DNA from: Pseudomonas sp. Ga0074129
GTDB lineage: Bacteria > Pseudomonadota > Gammaproteobacteria > Pseudomonadales > Pseudomonadaceae
Assembly (NCBI GenBank): GCA_001465025.1
Contig: LNDO01000094.1
Coordinates: 62,001-126,000 of the forward strand
Length of the DNA: 64,000 bases
Direction of reading: 5' to 3'
The notes under the pieces were generated by a model that saw only the letters and a program-made list of their open reading frames with translations, ran no database searches and had not been told where the DNA came from. The translations under genes were made by a program, and so were the position numbers. Below, one piece after another: positions 55,566 through 64,000 of this stretch (the first letter of the stretch is position 1; the number at the start of each line of letters is the position of its first letter).

Positions 55566-56723
55566 TCAGGGCTGCATCGCAGCCGGCGCTGGCGGCTCGG
55601 CGAAAGCACCGCGACGGTACGCCAGCCAGACAAAACCGGCCGCGCCCACCGCCATCAACATTGGCAGTGCGTGGCCGCTGACCCACTGACTGGCAGCCCC
55701 CGTCGACAACGGCCCGAGCAAGCAACCCGCGCCCCAGAGCAGGGCGATATGCGAGTTGGCGCGCACCAGCGCATCGTCACGATAGCGCTGGCCGACCAGA
55801 ATCAGCGACAAGGTGTACAAGCCGCCCGCGCTCGCGCCAAACAGCACCAGCACGCCCCAGATCAGCGGCGTATGCAGCAACCACGGCATGCTCAGGCTCG
55901 ACAGCAACAGCACCACCCCGCAACAGCGGAACAGCGTCTGTCGCGGCACACGGTCGGCCAGCCAACCAATCGGCAATTGCAGCGCCGCATCACCAATCAC
56001 CACCACGCTGACCATGATCAGCGCCATCTGCTGGGCAAAGCCCTCGCGCACCAAGTACACCGGCAGCAAGGTCAGCACCATGGCCTCAAAGGCAGCAAAC
56101 AGCACCACCGCCCAGGCAATTGCCGGTGACGTGCGACAAAACTCGACAATGCCACGCCCCGAAGCGCTGTGTGCATCCACCTTGGGTGCGCCGCCACGCC
56201 CCAGCAGCAACAGGCTGCCAACGACCAGCAACGCCGCCGACAACCAAAACCCGCGATCACTCTCCGTGCCCAGCACGGTCAACAGCAACGGCCCGCTTAA
56301 CTGACTGAGCGCAAACCCGGTGCCGTATAAGGCCACCAGACGGCCGCGCAGACGGTCCTCAACCAACTGGTTGATCCAGCTTTCGCCGAGCACAAACACC
56401 ACGGTCAGGGAGATGCCGATCAGCAGACGCAGTAACAGCCAGAGTGGATAGCTGGGCATAACACTGAGCAGCGCCACCGAGGCGGCGCTGGCCAATAAGC
56501 ACAGGCGTAAGGTCTGCGGCGTGCCGAACCAGCCGGCCAGATGGCCAGTGATGCGCGCCCCGAGCAACACCCCGATGGCCGGCATGGCCGCCATCACGCC
56601 GATGGCAAACGAACCGTAGCCCCAGGACTCAAGACGAAACGACACCAGCGGCAGCGTCACCCCCAATGCCAAGCCGACAATCACCACCGCCGCAATGACG
56701 GCGAAATAGGTCATCCAGTTCAT
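55566..56723 (-). CDS. MFS transporter (YfcJ/PA5311-like)
   Basis: 385-residue major facilitator with 12 predicted helices. The MFS motif A (GWLADRVPRQTLFR) lies between helices 8 and 9, and GESWINQLVEDRLRGRLVALYGTGFALSQLSGPLLL is the central loop. Start ATG 56723 (MNWMTYFAVIAAVVIVG) or, less likely, 56714. Context suggests polyamine or metabolite transport, but substrate is unknown. Convergent with the pauB-like gene, 19 bp apart. Confidence 0.88.
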   Translation of the reverse strand: MNWMTYFAVIAAVVIVGLALGVTLPLVSFRLESWGYGSFAIGVMAAMPAIGVLLGARITGHLAGWFGTPQTLRLCLLASAASVALLSVMPSYPLWLLLRLLIGISLTVVFVLGESWINQLVEDRLRGRLVALYGTGFALSQLSGPLLLTVLGTESDRGFWLSAALLVVGSLLLLGRGGAPKVDAHSASGRGIVEFCRTSPAIAWAVVLFAAFEAMVLTLLPVYLVREGFAQQMALIMVSVVVIGDAALQLPIGWLADRVPRQTLFRCCGVVLLLSSLSMPWLLHTPLIWGVLVLFGASAGGLYTLSLILVGQRYRDDALVRANSHIALLWGAGCLLGPLSTGAASQWVSGHALPMLMAVGAAGFVWLAYRRGAFAEPPAPAAMQP

Positions 56724-56775
56724 TCTTCTCACTCGACAGCCTGACCGACTCAACGCCCACCACGCAGATGCAAAA

Positions 56776-56802
56776 CGGCCGGGCTCCATAGGAACCCGGC
56801 CG
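56776..56802 (-). terminator. Terminator downstream of the aldehyde dehydrogenase gene
   Basis: CGGCCGGG / CCCGGCCG stem with 11-nt loop; minus-strand T4 follows. Between the MFS start and the aldehyde dehydrogenase end. Confidence 0.6.
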
Positions 56803-56925
56803 CAGGTGGGCTTAGCGCTGCCATCAACCGAGCACTACGAGACCAAGGCCAGGACCAACGACCAGCGGGAGTAACAGCCGCAGGCTGGCCCGAAGGGTGA
56901 GCGCTAGCGAATCAGGCGCCCCGGA

Positions 56926-56991
56926 GCTTTTAAGCGGAGCGTACTGCAGTACGTGAGCATTAAAAGCGAGGACACAACGCAGCATGGCCGA
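56926..56991. repeat. Palindromic repeat, TCGGCCATGCTGCGTTG family
   Basis: Arms GCTTTTAA / TTAAAAGC (56926-56933, 56960-56967) around a perfect 12-bp core GTACTGCAGTAC (56941-56952). The minus strand carries TCGGCCATGCTGCGTTG (56975-56991), and TGCTCA / CTCCGC flank the core as in the 39994-40132 copy, where the core is different. It lies between the aldehyde dehydrogenase stop and its terminator. Confidence 0.65.
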
Positions 56992-57015
56992 CGGCCCGGA
57001 GATCGCCCGGAAGCG

Positions 57016-58509
57016 CTATAGCTTGATCCAGGTGGCCTTGATCTCGGTGTACTTGTCGAACGCATGCAGCGACTTGTCGCGACCGTTACCGGACTGTTTG
57101 AAGCCGCCAAACGGCGCGGTCATGTCGCCGCCGTCGTACTGGTTGACCCACATGCTGCCGACACGCAGCGCCTTGGCCGCCAGGTGCGCCTTGGACAGGT
57201 TGCTGGTCCAGATGGCAGCCGCCAAGCCATAAATGCTGTCGTTAGCGATCTGGATGGCTTCTTCGGTGGTGTCGAACGGAATCACCGTCAGCACCGGGCC
57301 GAAGATTTCTTCCTGGGCGATGCGCATGCTGTTGTTCGCGTCATCGAAGATGGTCGGTTCGACATACTGGCCGCCCGTTTCTTCCAGAGTGCGCTTGCCA
57401 CCGCACAGCAGCTTGGCCTGATCCTTGTGACCGGCGTCGATATAGCCGAGCACGGCATTCAGGTGGCCGGCATCGACCAACGCCCCGACCTTGCTGTTCG
57501 GGTCCAGCGCGTGACCGGCTTTCCAGTCCTGCATGGCTTCCAGCACCATGGGCATAAACTGGTCTTTGATGGAACGCTCCACCAGCAGGCGCGAACCGGC
57601 GGTGCACATCTCGCCCTGGTTGAAGCAGATCGCCGCGGCGGCGGCCTCGGCGGCGGCTTTGAGATCCGGCGCGTCGGCAAAAACGATGTTGGCGCTCTTG
57701 CCGCCCGCTTCCAGCCAGACGCGCTTCATGTTCGATTCGCCGGCGTAGATCATCAGTTGCTTGGCGATCTTGGTCGAGCCGGTGAACACCAGCGTGTCGA
57801 CATCCATATGCAACGCCAGCGCCTTGCCCACGGTATGGCCGAAGCCCGGCAGTACGTTGAGCACACCCGCCGGTATACCGGCATCCAGCGCCAGTTGCGC
57901 CATACGCAGAGCGGTCAGCGGGGACTTCTCGGAGGGTTTGACGATCACTGAGTTGCCGGTGGCCAGTGCCGGGCCGAGCTTCCAGCAGGTCATGATCATC
58001 GGGAAGTTCCACGGCACGATAGCCGTCACCACGCCGATTGGCTCACGGGTCACCAGGCCCAACTCGTCATGCGGCGTCGGTGCCACTTCGTCGTAGATCT
58101 TGTCGACCGCTTCACCGCTCCAACGAATGGCACGCGAGGCTGCCGGAACGTCGACACTCAGGGCATCGCTGATTGGTTTGCCCATGTCGAGGGTTTCCAG
58201 CAGCGCCAGTTCTTCAGTGTGCTGATCCAGCAGGTCGGCAAAGCGAATCATGATGCGCTTACGCTGCGCCGGGGCCATACGCGACCACACGCCAGACTCG
58301 AAGGTGGCACGGGCATCCGCTACCGCCAACTCAGCATCGACCAGATCACAACTGGCCACCAAACCAAGCAAACGGCCATCAACCGGGCTGATGCATTCGA
58401 ATGTGGCACCCGATACCGCATCGCGGTACTCGCCATGAACAAAGGCACGGCCTTCGATCTTCAGGTCTTTGGCACGCTGCTCCCAGTCGGCACGAGTCAG
58501 GCTAGTCAT
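57016..58509 (-). CDS. pauC: Gamma-glutamylaminobutyraldehyde dehydrogenase (PuuC/PauC/KauB type)
   Basis: 497-residue NAD(P)-dependent aldehyde dehydrogenase. Active-site cysteine in FNQGEMCTAGSRLLV, glutamate in WLEAGGKSANIVF, and the NAD-binding FTGSTKIAKQLM. Likely oxidises gamma-glutamyl-gamma-aminobutyraldehyde to the acid. AGAGGATG precedes the ATG at 58509. The position is that of PA5312 (kauB/pauC). Broad substrate range is common in this group (also betaine aldehyde and guanidinobutyraldehyde). Confidence 0.92.
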   Translation of the reverse strand: MTSLTRADWEQRAKDLKIEGRAFVHGEYRDAVSGATFECISPVDGRLLGLVASCDLVDAELAVADARATFESGVWSRMAPAQRKRIMIRFADLLDQHTEELALLETLDMGKPISDALSVDVPAASRAIRWSGEAVDKIYDEVAPTPHDELGLVTREPIGVVTAIVPWNFPMIMTCWKLGPALATGNSVIVKPSEKSPLTALRMAQLALDAGIPAGVLNVLPGFGHTVGKALALHMDVDTLVFTGSTKIAKQLMIYAGESNMKRVWLEAGGKSANIVFADAPDLKAAAEAAAAAICFNQGEMCTAGSRLLVERSIKDQFMPMVLEAMQDWKAGHALDPNSKVGALVDAGHLNAVLGYIDAGHKDQAKLLCGGKRTLEETGGQYVEPTIFDDANNSMRIAQEEIFGPVLTVIPFDTTEEAIQIANDSIYGLAAAIWTSNLSKAHLAAKALRVGSMWVNQYDGGDMTAPFGGFKQSGNGRDKSLHAFDKYTEIKATWIKL

Positions 58510-58567
58510 TCGAACATCCTCTATCGCTAGTAAAGCGCCGCAGGTTGGCCGCACGCGCTGTCAATTA

Positions 58568-58586
58568 TTCTGCATGGGCTGCAGAA
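58568..58586 (-). promoter_or_regulatory. Perfect inverted repeat upstream of pauC
   Basis: TTCTGCA-TGGGC-TGCAGAA, 7-bp perfect arms, 59-77 bp upstream of the pauC start. Candidate operator; regulator unknown. Confidence 0.4.
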
Positions 58587-58703
58587 CCTGCTTACGACCT
58601 GCTGCGCGTCGGCCCTGCTGCGCTAAATCGTGAACAGATTCTTACGACCCAATCCTGCCAGCAACACTAAACCAGAGGCCCGCACACTTCCATTATTTTT
58701 TAC

Positions 58704-58741
58704 AATAAGCGCTAAATCCGCCTTGTTATGTGCGCTTTATT
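58704..58741 (+). promoter_or_regulatory. Inverted repeat upstream of the cupin gene
   Basis: AATAAGCGC (58704-58712) and GCGCTTTATT (58732-58741), one base longer on the right arm. About 78 bp before the cupin start. Confidence 0.35.
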
Positions 58742-58818
58742 AAACATAGACTGCCGAAATACCTCTATCGACAACAAGCCTGCCCAGAACAGGCGCTCAA
58801 CCCCTAACGGACACGCTT

Positions 58819-59184
58819 ATGAACATCGAAAAGATCGTCGACTTCGCCACCGCCACCACCGCACCCGAACACTACCGCCCAGCGGCGGAGAAAGTTCTAA
58901 AAGGCGACCCCGAGCAGAGCGTGCGCAACCACTATGGCAGCCCATGCGGTCAGTTCAATGCTGGGATCTGGGAAGGTGCGATTGGTCACTGGACCGTCAA
59001 CTACACCGAACACGAGTACTGTGAAATTCTGCAGGGCGTTTCGGTACTGCGTGATAAAGACGGCAACGCCAAAACCCTGCGCGCGGGCGACCGCTTCGTC
59101 ATCCCGGCCGGTTTCTCTGGCACTTGGGAAGTGTTGGAGCTTTGCCGCAAGGTCTATGTGATGTTCGAACAGGCCAGCCGCTGA
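58819..59184 (+). CDS. Cupin domain protein (DUF861/EutQ-like)
   Basis: 121 residues with one cupin fold: GAIGHWTVNYTEHEYCEILQGVSVLRD and RAGDRFVIPAGFSGTWEVLE match the (S)-ureidoglycine aminohydrolase/DUF861 cupin class. The single His and two Glu/Tyr metal-ligand positions are plausible. Located next to polyamine genes. Substrate not known. No Shine-Dalgarno stands out; the ATG is followed by MNIEKIVDFATATTAPEHYRP, the conserved start. Confidence 0.85.
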   Translation: MNIEKIVDFATATTAPEHYRPAAEKVLKGDPEQSVRNHYGSPCGQFNAGIWEGAIGHWTVNYTEHEYCEILQGVSVLRDKDGNAKTLRAGDRFVIPAGFSGTWEVLELCRKVYVMFEQASR

Positions 59185-59207
59185 GTTGAATTCATGCGTC
59201 ACCCTTC

Positions 59208-59229
59208 GCCCGCCTTGCGCGGGCTTTTT
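59208..59229 (+). terminator. Cupin gene terminator
   Basis: GCCCGC / GCGGGC stem with CTTGC loop and T5, 23 bp after the stop. Confidence 0.85.
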
Positions 59230-59317
59230 CTTGCCTGTAACTCCTGCAGCCCTAGCTAACACGCTTAAAAATGGCTGCAGGCGTTTTTATCGCCCAGGGC
59301 TTACCAAATCGCAGGCA

Positions 59318-59346
59318 AGAAAAAGCCCGCTATAAAAGCGGGCTTT
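59318..59346 (-). terminator. rpmB-rpmG terminator
   Basis: AAAGCCCGC / GCGGGCTTT stem with a 7-nt loop; minus-strand T-run (TTTTTCTT), 22 bp after rpmG. Confidence 0.88.
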
Positions 59347-59367
59347 CTCATCAAGAAGCCAGATCAA

Positions 59368-59523
59368 TTACTTGATCTTGCCTTCCTTGTACATCACATG
59401 CTTGCGAACAACCGGATCGAATTTTTTAATTTCGATTTTGTCCGGAGTAGTGCGCTTGTTTTTGTCGGTAGTGTAGAAGTGACCAGTACCGGCACTCGAG
59501 ATCAAACGGATCAATTCACGCAT
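59368..59523 (-). CDS. rpmG: 50S ribosomal protein L33
   Basis: 51-residue ribosomal protein L33. [19 protein letters not shown] with no zinc-binding cysteines, i.e. the C- paralogue form typical of pseudomonads. AAGGAGA stands 6 bp before the ATG at 59523. Ten bp downstream of rpmB in one operon, as in most gammaproteobacteria. A longer frame to 59586 overlaps rpmB and is rejected. Confidence 0.97.
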   Translation of the reverse strand: MRELIRLISSAGTGHFYTTDKNKRTTPDKIEIKKFDPVVRKHVMYKEGKIK

Positions 59524-59533
59524 GACTTTCTCC

Positions 59534-59770
59534 TTAAACCTTTTCGCCGCGAGCACGCAGCTCGGACAGAACGACGTCAATACCACGCTTGTCGATGCAA
59601 CGCATGCCTTTGGCAGAAACGCGCAGACGCACGAAGCGGTTCTCAGACTCGACCCAGAAGCGGTGATGCTGCAGGTTCGGCAGGAAACGACGACGGGTTT
59701 TGTTGTTCGCGTGGGAAATGTTATTCCCAGTTACCGGACCCTTACCGGTAACTTGACAGACTCTCGACAT
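59534..59770 (-). CDS. rpmB: 50S ribosomal protein L28
   Basis: 78 residues, ribosomal protein L28: [38 protein letters not shown] precedes the ATG. First gene of the rpmBG operon with a clear sigma-70 promoter about 145 bp upstream. Confidence 0.97.
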   Translation of the reverse strand: MSRVCQVTGKGPVTGNNISHANNKTRRRFLPNLQHHRFWVESENRFVRLRVSAKGMRCIDKRGIDVVLSELRARGEKV

Positions 59771-60049
59771 GCCTCAGCCCTCTAAAACCACATGCCCAAC
59801 CCGGCATGGGTTGGCCGCTAATATTCAATCTTGGCGCTCAGCGCCGCGTATCTCGAGGGTCTTACCGGCCGTACCTGAAAGCGCAAGAACCGGGCCCCTA
59901 CAAAAGAGCGCTGCTTTATACCAGAAAGACCCCAGCGCAACAAGGTTAACTGCACTTTATAAAACCAACAGACAACCAGCAAACCTGCGCCCGCCCCTGC
60001 CGACAACGGTTACCGAGCCACTCGACCGCTTGTCGCCAAATGTCCCGTT
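59771..60049. other. Intergenic region rpmB-radC
   Basis: 279 bp, no gene. It contains the rpmB promoter and a long leader of about 140 bases. No other structure recognised. Confidence 0.5.
59915..59943 (-). promoter_or_regulatory. Sigma-70 promoter of rpmB-rpmG
   Basis: Minus-strand TTGTTG (-35), 17-bp spacer, TATAAA (-10). The best promoter match in the region; the expected start point is about 140 bases before rpmB. Confidence 0.7.
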
Positions 60050-60724
60050 TTAGAGCCAACCGTATTCCGCCATCGACAGCGGCTCACCGTCGCCAACAAT
60101 AAAGTGATCGAGCACGCGCACATCCACTAACTCCAAAGCTTCCTTTAACCGGCGAGTCAGCACACGATCGGCCTGGCTCGGTTCCGCCACTCCGGAAGGA
60201 TGATTGTGCGTAAGGATAAGCGCCGCCGCATTGTGCGCCAGCGCCCGTTTAACCACTTGGCGTGGGTACACGCTAGCGCTGTCGATGGAGCCATGAAACA
60301 GCGCTTCAAACGCTAGCACGCGGTGTTTGGCATCGAGAAACAGACAACCAAAGACCTCATGCGGCTCATGCCTTAGCAGCGCCTTAAGGTAATCGCGCAC
60401 GGCCTGCGGGCTTTCCAGTGCTGAGTCGCGGCGCAACTGCTCGGCCAGATGCCGCCGGGCCATTTCCAGCACAGCCTGCAACTGGGCAAACTTGGCCGGG
60501 CCTAAGCCCAGGCGCTGGCTAAACGACGGTAAATCCGCCTGCAACAGCAAACGTAGGCTGCCGAAATCGCCCAACAGGTGACGGGCCAAGTCCACCGCAC
60601 TCTGCCCAGCCACGCCCGTGCGCAAAAAGATCGCCAATAATTCGGCGTCAGTCAGTGTCGCCGCGCCCTGCGCCAGCAGCTTCTCCCGAGGGCGCTCAGC
60701 CGCCGGCCAATCACGAATACTCAT
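60050..60724 (-). CDS. radC: RadC-family JAB-domain protein
   Basis: 224 residues. The C-terminal JAMM/MPN metal site is intact: His-x-His in [14 protein letters not shown] and the EALFHGSI motif. An N-terminal helix-hairpin-helix region ([26 protein letters not shown]) precedes it. Despite the historical name, a DNA repair role is not supported in E. coli; the function is unclear. Perfect Shine-Dalgarno AAGGAGGT before the ATG at 60724. Divergent from coaBC. Confidence 0.93.
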   Translation of the reverse strand: MSIRDWPAAERPREKLLAQGAATLTDAELLAIFLRTGVAGQSAVDLARHLLGDFGSLRLLLQADLPSFSQRLGLGPAKFAQLQAVLEMARRHLAEQLRRDSALESPQAVRDYLKALLRHEPHEVFGCLFLDAKHRVLAFEALFHGSIDSASVYPRQVVKRALAHNAAALILTHNHPSGVAEPSQADRVLTRRLKEALELVDVRVLDHFIVGDGEPLSMAEYGWL

Positions 60725-60825
60725 CACACCTCCTTGTGTGTTCGCCGGCGTGGCAAAGCGCCACACCTAAGTGCGCAAAGCCAAGCCAGGCAAGCGCTGG
60801 GAGCGCTACGTCAGCACACCCCTTG

Positions 60826-60834
60826 TGCTATCGT
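60826..60834 (+). promoter_or_regulatory. Putative extended -10 for coaBC
   Basis: TGCTATCGT, an extended -10 type element, 78 bp upstream of the coaBC ATG. No convincing -35. Confidence 0.35.
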
Positions 60835-60911
60835 AGCCCAACTTTTGCGCGGCGACTGGCCTGGGGAGGCGTCAGCGGCGCGGTGTATCCATCTCAATAA
60901 AAGGCAGGCCT

Positions 60912-62120
60912 ATGCAGCGGCTTTATCGGAAACGCATCATTGTTGGCGTGGGTGGCGGTATTGCTGCTTATAAAAGTGCCGAGCTGATTCGCCGACTCAA
61001 AGACCAAGACGCCGACGTGCGCGTGGTCATGACCAAAGGCGGTCGTGAATTCATCACCCCACTGACCCTGCAAGCCTTGTCCGGGCATCCGGTGCATCTT
61101 GACTTGCTCGACCCCGAAGCCGAAGCCGCCATGGGCCACATTGAGCTGGCGCGCTGGGCTGATCTGGTGCTGATCGCGCCTGCCACCGCCGACTTGATGG
61201 CACGCCTGGCTCAGGGCGTGGCCGATGACCTGCTGACCACCCTGGTATTGGCCACCGATGCACCGGTGGCGCTGGCTCCTGCGATGAATCAAGCCATGTG
61301 GCGCGACCCAGCCACCCAAGCCAACGCGGCGCTGCTAAGCCAGCGCGGCCTGCACCTGTTTGGCCCTGCCGCTGGCAGCCAGGCCTGCGGCGATGTCGGC
61401 CTGGGCCGTATGCTGGAAGCCGAGCAACTGGTGCAATGCGCCGCCGACTGCTTCCAGCACCAGGCACTAACCGGCAAACACGTGCTGATCACTGCCGGCC
61501 CGACCCAAGAAAATATCGACCCGGTGCGTTACATCACCAACCACAGCTCCGGAAAGATGGGCTTTGCCCTAGCCGAAGCCGCCGCCGAAGCTGGGGCTAA
61601 AGTCACCCTGATCAGCGGTCCGGTGCACTTGCCCACGCCCGAGCGCGTCACCCGCATCAACGTCACCAGCGCCCGCGACATGCTGGCCGCCTGCGAAACC
61701 GTGATGCCCTGCGACGTGTTGATTGCCGCCGCCGCCGTGGCTGATTACCGCCCGGAAGTGGTCGCCCAGCACAAATTGAAAAAAGACCCTAGCAGTGGTG
61801 ACGGATTGCTTCTGCAAATGGTGCGCAACCCCGATATTCTCGCAACCCTGGCCGCTCGCCCGGATCGTCCGTTCAGCGTGGGTTTTGCCGCTGAAACCGA
61901 GAACCTGCTTGAGTACGCCTCGCGCAAGCTGCGTGACAAGAACCTCGACCTGATTGTGGCCAACGACGTGGCTAACCCCAGCATCGGCTTCAACAGCGAA
62001 GAAAACGCCATCACTATCATTGACCGTGAACTCCAGCAAAGCAGCTTCGCCCAAACCAGCAAAAGCAAAATTGCCCGCCAACTGGTGCAGTTCATTGCTG
62101 AACGCATGGCCAGCCGCTGA
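60912..62120 (+). CDS. coaBC: Bifunctional phosphopantothenoylcysteine synthetase/decarboxylase
   Basis: 402 residues, two steps of coenzyme A synthesis. N-terminal CoaC flavoprotein ([19 protein letters not shown], catalytic-His region [21 protein letters not shown]) decarboxylates PPC; C-terminal CoaB ([31 protein letters not shown], then LKKDPSS with Lys) joins 4'-phosphopantothenate and cysteine with CTP. Followed by dut after 26 bp, as in many gammaproteobacteria. Confidence 0.96.
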   Translation: MQRLYRKRIIVGVGGGIAAYKSAELIRRLKDQDADVRVVMTKGGREFITPLTLQALSGHPVHLDLLDPEAEAAMGHIELARWADLVLIAPATADLMARLAQGVADDLLTTLVLATDAPVALAPAMNQAMWRDPATQANAALLSQRGLHLFGPAAGSQACGDVGLGRMLEAEQLVQCAADCFQHQALTGKHVLITAGPTQENIDPVRYITNHSSGKMGFALAEAAAEAGAKVTLISGPVHLPTPERVTRINVTSARDMLAACETVMPCDVLIAAAAVADYRPEVVAQHKLKKDPSSGDGLLLQMVRNPDILATLAARPDRPFSVGFAAETENLLEYASRKLRDKNLDLIVANDVANPSIGFNSEENAITIIDRELQQSSFAQTSKSKIARQLVQFIAERMASR

Positions 62121-62146
62121 CGCCCACTCATCGAACAGAGCCTGAT

Positions 62147-62602
62147 ATGCACGCCTTACAAGCCAAAATCCTCGACCCGCGCCTGGGCAATGAATTTCCC
62201 TTGCCGCACTACGCCACCCCAGGCTCAGCAGGCCTCGACCTACGCGCCATGCTCAAGCAAGAGTTGGTGCTTGAGCCGGGCCAAACCGTGCTAATCCCGA
62301 CCGGCCTGTCGATCTACATCGGCGACCCTGGCCTGGCTGCGATGATCCTGCCCCGCTCGGGACTGGGCCACAAACACGGCATCGTGCTCGGCAATCTGGT
62401 CGGCTTGATCGACTCGGACTATCAGGGCGAGTTGATGGTGTCGTGCTGGAACCGTGGCCAAACGCCGTTCACCATCGCCATCGGCGAGCGCATTGCCCAG
62501 CTTGTACTGGTACCGGTTGTGCAAGCGCATTTCGAACTGGTCGAGCAATTTGATGAAACCCAGCGCGGTGCAGGTGGTTTCGGTCACTCCGGCAGCCACT
62601 GA
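62147..62602 (+). CDS. dut: dUTP diphosphatase
   Basis: 151 residues, trimeric dUTPase converting dUTP to dUMP and pyrophosphate. All five motifs are seen: [43 protein letters not shown] and the C-terminal [10 protein letters not shown]. Lies between coaBC and algC, apparently one transcription unit. Confidence 0.97.
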   Translation: MHALQAKILDPRLGNEFPLPHYATPGSAGLDLRAMLKQELVLEPGQTVLIPTGLSIYIGDPGLAAMILPRSGLGHKHGIVLGNLVGLIDSDYQGELMVSCWNRGQTPFTIAIGERIAQLVLVPVVQAHFELVEQFDETQRGAGGFGHSGSH

Positions 62603-62645
62603 TCGCCCTTACTCTTTCCAGGATGAATTGCCGAGGAGACGCTGC

Positions 62646-64000
62646 ATGAAACTCTTCAAGCGCACCGCCAAGGACGCTGACCCTGCCACACCCAGCGCCG
62701 AGTTGGCCGCCAGCGTTGCACCGGAAAAGCCCAAGCGCGACCTCAACGACCTACTGCCGGGTCTGGCCGCCGCATTGGCGGGCATTGCCTTGGCCGGTGC
62801 GCTGCTATGGTTTGGCCCGCTGAGCAACGCCAATCAGGTGCACCTGCAGCAACTCAGCCAGGCGTGGGGTGGCAGCCAAGCCACCGTCGTGCAAAAAGCC
62901 CTGCAGCAACTGGCAGCCGACACGCAAGCCGCCGCACGCAACCCACAGCTGTTACTGGCCCTGCAAAGCCAGGACATTGCCCAGGTTCGCGCTGCCGAGC
63001 GCAACCTGACCTATTGGCACGGCGTGGTTGATGCTCACCTCAACGCCCGTGGACAGGCCATTCAGGACATGAGCCGCATCGCGCCGATGAACTTTGCGGC
63101 GCTGGACATGTTGCGCCGCGTCGAGAGTGGTCAAACGCCGGCGCCCGAAGCCTACAAAGTGGGCCAGCGCTGGCTGGTGTACAGCGCCGCGCCGCTGCGC
63201 CTGAACGAAGGCGAACCGCTGCACGGCACTTTACTGCTGGCTGTCGACCTAGAGCGCCTGCTCGCCAACCTGCCGGTAATGCCCGCCGAGGTTGGCCAGA
63301 TCCAACTGGTACAGCAATTCAATAATACCGCCGCCCAAGTACTGGCGCAGCGCGGTCAAGCCGAGGGCGTGCCGCAGTCATTCAGCACGGGCAATCCCAA
63401 CTGGAGCGTCAGTTTTATCCCGGGGGCCTCGCTCACCGAGTCAGTGATCTCACCGTTGCTGCTGGGCATAGCCGGCCTTTTGGCATTAATCGGCGCGATG
63501 GTTGGGCTGTTTTTGCTGAACAACCATCTACAACGCAAGCTACAGGCCGACGCGCTGCAACTGGGTCAAATGGTCAAAGAACTCAATGCCGGCAAACCGG
63601 TCAAATCCTTTTGCCTGAGTCTGCCGGTCCTCGACAGCTTGGCTCAGAGCCTGGCGCGCATGCCGCGCCGCGCGCATGAGCCCGCTGCCGCGACGCCCGC
63701 CAGCACGACGACGCCGAACACCAACAACCCAACACGCAGCGCCGCACCAACGCCGTCCGCAGCGCATCCGATGATCGACCCCCTGTTTCAGGACACCGAT
63801 ATTTTGGACATCGACATTCTCGACGAAGATCAAGACCTGCTGGGCCTAGATGAAGCGCCACCAGCGCCAACGCCAATCAACGCCCCCAAACTACCTGCCG
63901 ATATCTTCCGCGCGTACGACATTCGCGGCGTGGTCGGACGCACCTTGAATGCGGAAACCGCGTACTGGATCGGCCGCGCCATCGGCTCGCAAACCATCGC
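62646..64000 (+). CDS. algC: Phosphomannomutase/phosphoglucomutase AlgC with membrane-anchored N-terminal extension (3' cut by window)
   Basis: The frame is open from the ATG at 62646 (GAGGAGA upstream) to the window end. Catalytic AlgC begins only at about residue 417 with IFRAYDIRGVVGRTLNAETAYWIGRAIGS, the known N-terminal motif; the active-site phosphoserine loop is outside the window. The first ~415 residues contain a membrane helix (~40-57), a long extracytoplasmic-type helical region, another helix (~263-290) and a Pro/Thr/Ala-rich acidic linker. PAO1 AlgC is annotated with a comparable extension (868 residues) as I recall, while biochemical work used the 463-residue form. Enzyme: mannose-6-P/mannose-1-P and glucose phosphate interconversion for alginate and LPS. 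Confidence 0.9.
   Translation, partial: MKLFKRTAKDADPATPSAELAASVAPEKPKRDLNDLLPGLAAALAGIALAGALLWFGPLSNANQVHLQQLSQAWGGSQATVVQKALQQLAADTQAAARNPQLLLALQSQDIAQVRAAERNLTYWHGVVDAHLNARGQAIQDMSRIAPMNFAALDMLRRVESGQTPAPEAYKVGQRWLVYSAAPLRLNEGEPLHGTLLLAVDLERLLANLPVMPAEVGQIQLVQQFNNTAAQVLAQRGQAEGVPQSFSTGNPNWSVSFIPGASLTESVISPLLLGIAGLLALIGAMVGLFLLNNHLQRKLQADALQLGQMVKELNAGKPVKSFCLSLPVLDSLAQSLARMPRRAHEPAAATPASTTTPNTNNPTRSAAPTPSAAHPMIDPLFQDTDILDIDILDEDQDLLGLDEAPPAPTPINAPKLPADIFRAYDIRGVVGRTLNAETAYWIGRAIGSQTI

Larger units (their letters stand above)
58510..58818. other. Divergent region pauC-cupin
   Basis: 309 bp without a gene, carrying a 19-bp inverted repeat (58568-58586) near pauC and an IR of AATAAGCGC arms (58704-58741) near the cupin gene. 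AT-rich 58690-58750. Confidence 0.5.

Overview
The window is chromosomal DNA of a Pseudomonas species (Gammaproteobacteria). The evidence is high-GC coding sequence with Pseudomonas-type ribosome binding sites, palindromic REP-like repeats, and gene blocks whose order matches what I recall of P. aeruginosa PAO1. No rRNA, tRNA, CRISPR array, insertion sequence or prophage was seen. The gene set is mostly core metabolism and regulation, with an unusual density of c-di-GMP and PAS signalling proteins.

Layout. (1) 1-20.2 kb: end of a cytosine deaminase; a RecQ-like helicase; pckA; the redox and heat-shock proteins hslO and hslR; the ribosomal S6-modifying pair rimB-rimK; a large MASE1/PAS/GGDEF/EAL protein; the EnvZ/OmpR (AmgS/AmgR) system; tex; gshA; a small RMF-like protein; an amidase. 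This follows the PAO1 PA5192-PA5203 block. (2) 20.2-30.6 kb: agmatine deiminase aguA; a BdlA-like PAS-PAS-MCP gene broken by an amber codon; a persulfide-sensor/YeeE sulfur module; an OprD-family porin; a desA desaturase; a PipA-like GGDEF/EAL protein. This resembles the PAO1 PA0285-PA0292 block. (3) 30.7-37.2 kb: three overlapping genes, namely a 1488-residue multi-PAS histidine kinase, a stand-alone receiver, and an Hpt-REC-REC-GGEEF diguanylate cyclase, which look like a self-contained phosphorelay to c-di-GMP. (4) 37.4-43 kb: a FAS1 protein, a polyamine cluster (puuB-like oxidase, puuR-like regulator, gamma-glutamylpolyamine synthetase) and chrA. (5) 43-64 kb: pbpG, a ProE-like phosphodiesterase, rep, xpt, cytochrome c5, pauR, dadX, ridA, dadA, lrp, ykgJ, a second pauB-like oxidase, an MFS transporter, a PauC/KauB-type aldehyde dehydrogenase, a cupin, rpmG-rpmB, radC, coaBC, dut, and the start of algC with a long membrane-anchored extension. 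This follows PAO1 PA5295-PA5322.

How the genes work together. Agmatine and putrescine catabolism is spread over three places: aguA at 20.6 kb; synthetase, oxidase and regulator at 38-41.5 kb; oxidase, aldehyde dehydrogenase and the PauR repressor at 49-58 kb. The dad genes (lrp, dadA, ridA, dadX) handle D/L-alanine. Four c-di-GMP proteins probably feed biofilm and motility control; one has a degenerate GGDEF motif (GSDEF) and one a changed EAL motif (EVL). A pair of near-identical 22-bp palindromes upstream of the second pauB-like gene is a strong candidate operator. Intergenic regions carry at least four families of palindromic repeats and many clear intrinsic terminators. Assignments rest on reading motifs and on remembered synteny; no database search was run.
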